Below, piece after piece: positions 8,158 through 13,836 of a stretch of DNA of 18,509 nt (position 1 is the first letter of the stretch; each line of letters opens with the position of its first letter). Position numbers and translations under genes: made by a program. Origin of the DNA: an uncultured Flavobacteriaceae bacterium (lineage in GTDB: Bacteria > Bacteroidota > Bacteroidia > Flavobacteriales > Flavobacteriaceae); NCBI GenBank assembly GCA_945788155.1, contig CALZKX010000119.1, forward strand, positions 1 to 18,509, written 5' to 3'. The notes below the pieces were generated by a model. It did not search any database and was not told the DNA's origin. It saw only the letters and a list, made by a program, of their open reading frames with translations.

Positions 8158-8195
8158 GTAATTTATAGTTTAAATTTTCTATACCATCCCTTAAC
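8141..8195 (-). promoter_or_regulatory. Candidate antiterminator of the ilv attenuator
   Basis: Read on the minus strand, GTTAAGGGATGG (8195-8184) contains the leader stop codon. It can pair with CCTTCCCTATAAC (8153-8141) through 11 base pairs, with one bulged A and one T-T mismatch. The second segment contains six bases of the terminator 5' arm and its loop, so this pairing and the terminator exclude each other. A ribosome that finishes the leader covers the first segment and lets the terminator form. A ribosome stalled earlier on Ile/Val codons would leave it free. Pairing was worked out by hand. Confidence 0.7.
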
Positions 8196-8253
8196 GTTGT
8201 GAAATAATCACGACGCTAATAATAGAAATGATATTTAATATTTGCTTTTTCAT
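8191..8253 (-). CDS. ilvL: ilv operon leader peptide (attenuation peptide), 20 aa
   Basis: ATG at 8253 encodes MKKQILNIISIISVVIISQR and stops at TAA (8193-8191). Ten of its 20 residues are branched-chain: seven Ile, two Val and one Leu, clustered from residue 5 to 17. Such a peptide just upstream of an intrinsic terminator and the ilv genes is the hallmark of ribosome-mediated attenuation, in which scarcity of charged tRNA-Ile or tRNA-Val stalls the ribosome and prevents termination. The Ile codons include ATA, ATC and ATT. Two consecutive Ile codons sit four codons before the stop. The symbol follows use for functionally analogous leaders; no homology to the E. coli peptide is claimed. The peptide itself probably has no function after synthesis. 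Confidence 0.88.
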   Translation of the reverse strand: MKKQILNIISIISVVIISQR

Positions 8254-8262
8254 TTGTTAGTT

Positions 8263-8294
8263 CAAATATTGGCAAATAATTTTTAATAAGCAAA
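8263..8294 (-). promoter_or_regulatory. Candidate Bacteroidota-type promoter of the ilv operon
   Basis: On the minus strand TTTG (8294-8291) is followed by 20 nt and then AATATTTG (8270-8263). This is close to the phylum's TTTG-N19-21-TAnnTTTG promoter, with one mismatch in the -7 box. The leader ATG starts only 9 nt after the box, so the transcript would have a very short 5' end or begin near the start codon. Other weak TTTG boxes occur nearby, so the exact promoter is uncertain. Confidence 0.45.
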
Positions 8295-8409
8295 TTCAAT
8301 TTAACAGAAAAAAAATCATTAAAAACACTTACTTTCTTCGTCTTATAGAATATTTTTCGGTTTAACATCAATTTATACAAAAACCATTTTTTAGTTACAT
8401 GATATTATT

Positions 8410-8417
8410 TACATTTG
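8410..8417 (+). promoter_or_regulatory. Candidate -7 element of the metK promoter
   Basis: TACATTTG matches the Bacteroidota -7 consensus TAnnTTTG exactly. The expected -33 TTTG is not clear; a T-run followed by AG (8387-8394) is the nearest candidate. Transcription from here would start around 8422-8425, giving a metK 5' leader of about 125 nt that begins just before the possible riboswitch at 8432. Confidence 0.5.
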
Positions 8418-8431
8418 CCATCAAATTATAC

Positions 8432-8480
8432 GAGGAAAAATTTGTTCTGATTGCAACCTCAATAAAAAATGCTAAAGCAG
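8432..8480 (+). ncRNA. Candidate SAM-II-type (enlarged-loop) riboswitch in the metK leader
   Basis: A compact H-type pseudoknot can be drawn by hand. P1 is GAGG (8432-8435) with CCTC (8457-8460). The loop 3' part CTG (8447-8449) pairs with CAG (8478-8480). GCA (8453-8455) pairs with TGC (8470-8472). The linker after P1 is A-rich (8461-8469), and the 3' part reads TGCTAAAG, like the GCUAAA core of SAM-II. The U-containing first loop is also as expected. P1 is only 4 bp and the first loop is longer than in the classic alphaproteobacterial form. The context, at the 5' end of a SAM synthetase transcript, supports the idea. No covariance evidence is available here. Confidence 0.42.
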
Positions 8481-8547
8481 TAATTACAATACTACTCTAG
8501 CGACCAAGCAATCACAATTTTTCTTATTTATTAAAAAATAGTGATTT

Positions 8548-9801
8548 ATGGCATATTTATTTACTTCGGAAAGCGTTTCTGAAGGACATCCAGATAAAGT
8601 AGCAGACCAAATTAGTGATGCTCTAATTGATAACTTTTTAGCGTTTGACAAAGAATCCAAAGTAGCTTGTGAAACACTGGTTACTACTGGACAAGTGGTA
8701 TTGGCTGGTGAAGTAAAATCGAACACCTATTTAGACGTACAGAAAATAGCAAGAGAAACCATTAATAAAATTGGCTATACCAAAAGCGAATACATGTTTG
8801 ATGGGAATTCATGTGGTGTGTTTTCGGCCATACATGAGCAGTCTGATGATATTAACAGAGGTGTCGATAGAGAACAAAAAGAAGAACAAGGTGCAGGCGA
8901 CCAAGGTATGATGTTTGGTTACGCAACTCGTGAAACCGAAAACTACATGCCTTTGGCATTGGATTTAGCACATCGTATTTTAATTGAGCTTGCCGAATTA
9001 CGTCGCGAAAATAAAGAGATTACGTATTTACGTCCTGACTCAAAAAGTCAGGTGACTATTGAGTATAGTGATGATAATGTACCACAGCGTATTGATGCCA
9101 TTGTAGTATCGACTCAACATGATGATTTTGATACTGACGAAACCATGCTTGCTAAAATTAGAAAAGACATTGTCGAAATTTTAATTCCAAGAGTAATCGC
9201 TAAGTTACCAAGTGATATCCAAGCGTTGTTTACTAATAACATAAAATACCACATCAATCCAACAGGAAAATTTGTAATTGGTGGACCGCATGGAGATACA
9301 GGTTTAACAGGGCGTAAAATTATTGTGGATACCTATGGTGGAAAAGGCGCGCATGGTGGAGGTGCTTTCTCTGGGAAAGACCCAAGTAAAGTAGATAGAA
9401 GTGCTGCTTACGCTACACGACATATAGCTAAAAACTTGGTTGCTGCAGGAGTTTGCGACGAAGTATTGGTGCAAGTAAGTTATGCCATTGGAGTTGTGGA
9501 GCCAATGGGAATTTTTGTAGATACTTATGGAACTTGCGCATTTAATATGACAGATGGTGAAATTGCAGAAAAAGTCTCTAAAATTTTTGATATGCGACCA
9601 GCTGCCATCGAAAAACGTTTAAAACTACGCAACCCAATGTACAGCGAAACTGCTGCTTATGGACACATGGGACGACCTCATGAAACAGTGACCAAAACCT
9701 TTGAGCAACCAAATGGTGAACCTATTACTTTAGACGTAGAATTGTTTACTTGGGAAAAACTGGATTATGTAGATACCGTTAAAGATGCTTTTGGGCTGTA
9801 A
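8548..9801 (+). CDS. metK: S-adenosylmethionine synthetase (methionine adenosyltransferase)
   Basis: Makes S-adenosylmethionine from ATP and methionine in the cytosol, usually as a tetramer needing Mg2+ and K+. Family landmarks are HPDK (14-17) near the N-terminus, GAGDQG (115-120) in the ATP signature, DTGLTGRK (250-257) and the phosphate loop GGGAFSGKD (270-278). The length of 417 aa is slightly above E. coli MetK (384 aa), and the family region GGPHGDTGLTGRKIIVDTYGG is intact. ATG at 8548 gives MAYLFTSESVSEGHPDK, the family start. The gene is divergent from ilvD, stands alone, has a terminator 25 nt after its stop, and may be controlled by the candidate SAM-sensing RNA in its leader. Confidence 0.98.
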   Translation: MAYLFTSESVSEGHPDKVADQISDALIDNFLAFDKESKVACETLVTTGQVVLAGEVKSNTYLDVQKIARETINKIGYTKSEYMFDGNSCGVFSAIHEQSDDINRGVDREQKEEQGAGDQGMMFGYATRETENYMPLALDLAHRILIELAELRRENKEITYLRPDSKSQVTIEYSDDNVPQRIDAIVVSTQHDDFDTDETMLAKIRKDIVEILIPRVIAKLPSDIQALFTNNIKYHINPTGKFVIGGPHGDTGLTGRKIIVDTYGGKGAHGGGAFSGKDPSKVDRSAAYATRHIAKNLVAAGVCDEVLVQVSYAIGVVEPMGIFVDTYGTCAFNMTDGEIAEKVSKIFDMRPAAIEKRLKLRNPMYSETAAYGHMGRPHETVTKTFEQPNGEPITLDVELFTWEKLDYVDTVKDAFGL

Positions 9802-9825
9802 CTCAAAATCGACATAAAACTATTG

Positions 9826-9856
9826 AGTCTCATAAGTATTTATGAGGCTTTTTTGT
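9826..9856 (+). terminator. Intrinsic terminator of metK
   Basis: AGTCTCATAA (9826-9835) pairs with TTATGAGGCT (9840-9849), 10 bp with one G-T pair and a 4-nt loop, followed by a run of T (9849-9854). It lies 25 nt after the metK stop and ends the metK transcript before the restriction-modification genes. Confidence 0.88.
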
Positions 9857-9978
9857 TATTTGACTTTTTGATAAAAAAAGACGAAATTCGTTTAACTTCT
9901 GATATTAACAATTAAAAAATGATATCATTAAAATTGAGCATAATAAGAAACAACTCTACAAATGGGTTTTTAATTTCG

Positions 9979-9986
9979 TAAATTTG
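9979..9986 (+). promoter_or_regulatory. Candidate -7 element of the restriction-modification operon
   Basis: TAAATTTG fits TAnnTTTG exactly and ends 18 nt before the TTG start of the endonuclease gene. No good -33 TTTG is seen 19-21 nt upstream. A perfect 12-bp palindrome, AATGATATCATT (9918-9929), sits further upstream and could be an operator, but this is speculative. Confidence 0.45.
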
Positions 9987-10004
9987 TTAAAATTTAAGAA
10001 CTAA

Positions 10005-10796
10005 TTGAAACTATATAAATTGAACAAAAAAGAACTTGTAGATTACTGTAAGTCTCTAGGAATTGATACAAAAGGGAAAACCAAAAACACTTTAATGGAA
10101 GATGCGGAGACATATGGCAATCAACAAATCCAGCAAGCGAAAAAAGACGGAACTGACTATGACTTACTCTATTCAAAAATTGAAGAACTTTCCAATCGAT
10201 ATGCTGAAACTCTAAACGGAAAAATAAAGGATAGAAAAGAAGAAATGCTCAAGGATGATAATTCACATTATCTAATTTACAGAGTATTAGGGATTTCTAA
10301 TGAAAGAGGACAATTAATAGATGTTTATCAAAATACAGGTCGATTTCTTTACAAATACGCAGGTTCTTTTTTAGAAGAAGCAACAGTTTTGTGCTTCAAA
10401 TTCAATAATCTGAAAGGAAAAAGAACTTTGGTTCAAAATACGGTTGGTTCAAAACCAAAAACTTTTGAAATAGATTTTTTAGACGAAAACAATGCGATAG
10501 AAATAAAATGGCGTGATGCAACTACAGACGGAGACCATATAACCAAAGAGCATACAAGAGTAGAATGTATTACAAGTTACGGTTATAAACCTTTAAGAGT
10601 AATGTTTTATTATCCTCAAAGAAAGCAGGCAATTAAAATTCAAAAAATTCTTGCCACATATTACAAAGGTGTAAAAGGAGAATATTATGGTGGAGATGAG
10701 GCGTGGAAATTTGTCAAAAAATATACTGGCTATGATTTACTGGAAATTTTAACCTCTATTGCAGATAAAAAAACTGGTGCTGATGGAAGTAAATAA
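10005..10796 (+). CDS. ApaLI-like type II restriction endonuclease with N-terminal SAP-like segment
   Basis: The 263-aa protein has a PD-(D/E)XK nuclease signature: Asp157 (FEIDFLD) followed by Glu166-Ile-Lys168 (AIEIKWRD). An acidic pair lies upstream (FLEEA, about 122-126). The central and C-terminal parts (YRVLGISNERGQLIDVYQN, KWRDATTDGDHITKEHTRV, FYYPQR) match my memory of the ApaLI restriction-enzyme family, whose prototype cuts GTGCAC. That specificity is not proven here. Residues about 5-35 (LNKKELVDYCKSLGIDTKGKTKNTL) fit the SAP DNA-binding helix-loop-helix pattern. The frame is closed by TAA right before TTG at 10005, and the first in-frame ATG (codon 31) would cut the SAP-like part, so a TTG start is forced. 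It overlaps the methyltransferase gene by 14 nt. Confidence 0.82.
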   Translation: MKLYKLNKKELVDYCKSLGIDTKGKTKNTLMEDAETYGNQQIQQAKKDGTDYDLLYSKIEELSNRYAETLNGKIKDRKEEMLKDDNSHYLIYRVLGISNERGQLIDVYQNTGRFLYKYAGSFLEEATVLCFKFNNLKGKRTLVQNTVGSKPKTFEIDFLDENNAIEIKWRDATTDGDHITKEHTRVECITSYGYKPLRVMFYYPQRKQAIKIQKILATYYKGVKGEYYGGDEAWKFVKKYTGYDLLEILTSIADKKTGADGSK

Positions 10797-11991
10797 AATA
10801 TATCTAGGCAATTGTATTAATAAGTTAATTGAGGTAGATTCTAATTCAGTTGATTTAATTTATTTTGACCCACCGTTTTTTACTCAAAAAAAACACTCTT
10901 TAGTAACAAGGGATGAATCAAAAAAATATGAATTCAATGATAGCTGGAATTCAATAGATGATTATTTGGATTTAATCGAATCTTGCTTAAAAGAATGTAA
11001 AAGAGTACTAAAAAATACTGGAAGCGTTTTTCTTCATTGTGATAAAGTAGCCTCTCACTATATAAGAGTAACACTCGATAAAGTGTTTGGAATGAAAAAT
11101 TTTCAAAGCGAAATTATATGGAGTTACAAAAGATGGTCTAATTCAAAAAAGGGACTTTTAAATTCACATCAAAACATATATTTCTATTCAAAAAGTAAGA
11201 ATTTTAAATTCAATCAATATTACACTAGTTACGCAGCCACAACTAATATTGATCAAATCTTACAAGACAGAAAAAAAACTACTAATGGAAAGTCAATCTA
11301 TAAAACAAATGAAGATGGAAATATTGTTTTGGGAAAAGAAAAAAAAGGTGTGCCATTATCTGATACTTGGGAAATCCCTTACTTAAATCCTAAAGCAAAA
11401 GAAAGAGTTGGATATCCTACACAAAAACCTGTTTTACTTTTAAAAGAGATAATTAAAATTGTAACAAATGAAGGAGATTTAGTTGTTGATCCTTTCTGTG
11501 GTAGTGGTACAACTTGTGTCGCAGCAAAATCCATGAACAGAAATTTTATTGGAATAGATGCATCCAAAGATGCAGTTGAGCTTGCAAACAGGCGTTTAGA
11601 AGAAATGATAATTACAGATTCTGCTTTGTTAAACAAGGGCTACGATAGCTACCTCGAAAAATCAGAATATGAGATGGCAATTCTTAAAAGCATTGATGCT
11701 CTACCAGTTCAAAGAAATTCTGGAATAGACGGTTTTTTAAAAAAACATTTCAATGAAAAGCCTGTGCCAGTAAAAATTCAAGGAAAAAGAGACACACTTA
11801 ATGATGCAATTGAGAAACTTGAAAAGTCTTGCCAAGGAAAAGATTTTGACTTAAAAATTGTTATTCAGACTAGGAAAGAAGCCAGAGGCAACCGACTGTT
11901 TGAAATAGAATCTGATGTCGAAATTATCATATCTCAAAACCTTAAAATTGAAGAGCTGAAAATAAAAAGTACTGTCCCCAACAATGTATAA
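10783..11991 (+). CDS. Beta-class DNA amino-methyltransferase (N6-adenine or N4-cytosine), modification partner
   Basis: SAM-dependent DNA methyltransferase of 402 aa. The catalytic motif IV DPPF (29-32) precedes the SAM-binding motif I DPFCGSGT (236-243), the beta-class order. GYPTQKP (210-216) is the usual motif X region. Residues about 110-200 between the motifs are the likely target-recognition part. After about residue 285 a C-terminal domain of about 115 aa (including LPVQRNSGIDGFLKKHF) follows, as in several stand-alone beta-class enzymes. I start at the ATG at 10783, inside the end of the endonuclease gene. A TTG at 10759 would add eight residues and is unneeded. It should protect the host sites cut by the adjacent nuclease. 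DPPF does not by itself decide between adenine and cytosine as target. Confidence 0.92.
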   Translation: MEVNKIYLGNCINKLIEVDSNSVDLIYFDPPFFTQKKHSLVTRDESKKYEFNDSWNSIDDYLDLIESCLKECKRVLKNTGSVFLHCDKVASHYIRVTLDKVFGMKNFQSEIIWSYKRWSNSKKGLLNSHQNIYFYSKSKNFKFNQYYTSYAATTNIDQILQDRKKTTNGKSIYKTNEDGNIVLGKEKKGVPLSDTWEIPYLNPKAKERVGYPTQKPVLLLKEIIKIVTNEGDLVVDPFCGSGTTCVAAKSMNRNFIGIDASKDAVELANRRLEEMIITDSALLNKGYDSYLEKSEYEMAILKSIDALPVQRNSGIDGFLKKHFNEKPVPVKIQGKRDTLNDAIEKLEKSCQGKDFDLKIVIQTRKEARGNRLFEIESDVEIIISQNLKIEELKIKSTVPNNV

Positions 11992-12018
11992 AAATAATTG
12001 CGATTTAGTCCTAAAACA

Positions 12019-12044
12019 AAAGCCTTCTCAACTTAGAAGGCTTT
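12019..12044. terminator. Bidirectional intrinsic terminator between the methyltransferase and M28 peptidase genes
   Basis: AAAGCCTTCT (12019-12028) and AGAAGGCTTT (12035-12044) form a perfect 10-bp stem with a 6-nt loop. It lies 27 nt after the methyltransferase stop on the plus strand and 25 nt after the peptidase stop on the minus strand. The minus-strand side has the better T-tract (TTTTGTTTT). The two convergent transcripts can share it. The stem is nearly the same sequence as the ilv attenuator stem. Confidence 0.88.
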
Positions 12045-12069
12045 CATATTTTATATGGTCAAGTCACCA

Positions 12070-13629
12070 TTAGTTATCCAATCCACCTTTGCGATTTGGC
12101 GAACGTTGTGTTGGCCATTGTGCTTGCTTTCCTGTTCTTGAACTAATAGGCATTATTCTTTTTACCCTAGAGGTTGTTTCTGGATCTTCAGAAGCCATAT
12201 ATACCAAAATAGCTGTTAATATCGCATTGCTACGAACATCGTCGAATACTAATTTATCATAAGTATCTCGATTGGTGTGCCAGGTGTAGTTCCAATATGA
12301 CCAGTTTAAAGCACTTAAGTTAAATCCTGGTGATCCTGCTGCCAAAAACGATGCATGGTCGGTACCTCCTCTACTTGGTGTTCCAGGAAAATTGGTTTCG
12401 ATATGCTGTGTAATATCTTTTGGTACAGCTGCTAACCATCGTCCTAAATAATCATAAGAATTTACAAATCCCGATCCAGAAATGTTTACTACACGTCCAG
12501 TACCATTATCTTGGTTGAACAGTGCTTGAAGGTTTTTTACAATGTTTGGGTGATCTTCAACAAAGGCTCTAGACCCATTTAGTCCTTGCTCTTCACTTCC
12601 CCAATGACCAACAATAATGGTGCGTTTTGGATTAGGATAAAACATCTTTAACAAGCGCATTGCTTCCATCATTACTAGGGTTCCTGTTCCATTATCGGTT
12701 GCTCCTGTTCCACCATCCCAAGAATCAAAATGAGCAGATAACATTACATATTCGTTTGGTTTTTCAGTACCTTTTATTTCACCAATAGTATTAAATGTTG
12801 GGACTTCCCCAAGTTCTTTAGATTCGGCTACAATTTTAAGTACTGGTTTATCGCCATATTCAGCCATTCTATATAGCATTGTATAGTCTTCCAACTCTAC
12901 ATCAACCGTAGGGATGTTTTTTGTTCTAGCACTAAACACTTTATTTACACCAAATCCTCTAGACCAATTACAAGCTACAAGACCAGCAGCGCCAGCGTTT
13001 TCTAGAGCGGCAATAATAGTACGTGAATTGTATCCTGTTCTACGAATATTATCTCTCCATTCTTTGGTCAAGGCCTCACGATCATCTTTCATTTTTTGAA
13101 ACGACTCTTCGGTTGCAAATTCTTCCCAATTATAATCTGGACGACCAGTTGGTTGGTTCATTGAAATAAGTACTAACTTACCTTTAACATTAGGCAACCA
13201 AGCTTTAAAAGCTTCGGCATCGGCAATATTGTTTGGCAATGTAATAGCTTCGGCTGTTACGCCTTCACTAGAAGTACTTGGGTTCCATGCCAATTGCATA
13301 CCATTGAGCGATTGTACACGTGGAGACACCATATCTATATGGGTGATACCACGTTCCCAACCACGCCATGTTCCATAGTTTTCTTGTCTTGCTTCAATAC
13401 CCCATTTAGTATATTGATTAATTGCCCATTTACTGGCATGCTCCATTTGAGGCGTTCCTACTAATCGAGGCCCTATAACGTCTAAAAGTTCGTGTGCAAG
13501 ATTCTCTAATTGTGAGTTTTCATTAGCTTCTTTAACAATCCCTTCTATTACAGGATCGGTGTCTTGGGCATATATATTGGCACTTAGCAATAGTGCAAAA
13601 GCTAACAACAGTTGAATTGTGTTTTTCAT
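12070..13629 (-). CDS. Secreted M28-family zinc metallopeptidase with PA-like insert
   Basis: The ATG at 13629 gives a clean signal peptide (MKNTIQLLLAFALLLSANIYAQ) and a 519-aa precursor. An ATG at 13656 would put nine polar residues before it and is less likely. M28 zinc ligands can be matched: His300 (SAHFDSWDGG), Asp312 (ATDNGTG), Glu346 or Glu347 (GSEEQG, one catalytic and one ligand), Asp374 (NQDNGTGR) and His451 (WHTNRDTYDKL). Residues about 125-270 form the protease-associated-like insert between the N-terminal segment and the catalytic core. Such enzymes are aminopeptidases or carboxypeptidases of the periplasm, outer membrane or exterior, and the exact specificity cannot be read here. 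No Por-secretion sorting domain is evident at the C-terminus. It lies 207 nt downstream of the beta-barrel gene and probably has its own promoter. Confidence 0.9.
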   Translation of the reverse strand: MKNTIQLLLAFALLLSANIYAQDTDPVIEGIVKEANENSQLENLAHELLDVIGPRLVGTPQMEHASKWAINQYTKWGIEARQENYGTWRGWERGITHIDMVSPRVQSLNGMQLAWNPSTSSEGVTAEAITLPNNIADAEAFKAWLPNVKGKLVLISMNQPTGRPDYNWEEFATEESFQKMKDDREALTKEWRDNIRRTGYNSRTIIAALENAGAAGLVACNWSRGFGVNKVFSARTKNIPTVDVELEDYTMLYRMAEYGDKPVLKIVAESKELGEVPTFNTIGEIKGTEKPNEYVMLSAHFDSWDGGTGATDNGTGTLVMMEAMRLLKMFYPNPKRTIIVGHWGSEEQGLNGSRAFVEDHPNIVKNLQALFNQDNGTGRVVNISGSGFVNSYDYLGRWLAAVPKDITQHIETNFPGTPSRGGTDHASFLAAGSPGFNLSALNWSYWNYTWHTNRDTYDKLVFDDVRSNAILTAILVYMASEDPETTSRVKRIMPISSRTGKQAQWPTQRSPNRKGGLDN

Positions 13630-13676
13630 ATTATAAATTGTTGGTTGTAAATTCATTTTTAAAGATGTCTAATATA

Positions 13677-13684
13677 CAAATATG
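13677..13684 (-). promoter_or_regulatory. Possible -7 element of the M28 peptidase gene
   Basis: On the minus strand CATATTTG has one mismatch to TAnnTTTG. It lies 47 nt upstream of the preferred start. The same octamer stands upstream of the first GLPGLI gene (18439-18446). No -33 box at the right distance was found, so support is weak. Confidence 0.3.
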
Positions 13685-13836
13685 GCTTATAAATAAAATG
13701 GTTTCACAGCAAGTTTAACATAAAAGAGGTTGCTTGAAAAATGATTATTAGTGTCATATTGATATATAAGATTCTTCGACTGTTTTTAGAATGAAAATTA
13801 TAGCTCTTCATTACTTTTGCCGCAGTCTTTATAGGA

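Noticed and set aside
8254..8547. S-box (SAM-I) riboswitch before metK
   Set aside because: No four-way-junction arrangement or S-box conserved strings could be found. Only the compact SAM-II-like arrangement fits.
9918..9929. Perfect palindrome AATGATATCATT upstream of the restriction-modification genes
   Set aside because: There is no controller protein gene in the module, and 12-bp AT-rich palindromes are not rare in this base composition. It is too weak to call an operator.
9857..12018. Target-site duplications or attachment sites flanking the restriction-modification module
   Set aside because: Comparing the sequences just after the metK terminator and around the methyltransferase end showed no direct repeat. 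No integrase or transposase is present, so the mode of acquisition cannot be stated.
13657..13836. Terminator after the beta-barrel gene
   Set aside because: Only a 5-bp AGCAA/TTGCT stem with a 17-nt loop and no T-tract on the minus strand was found, which is not convincing.
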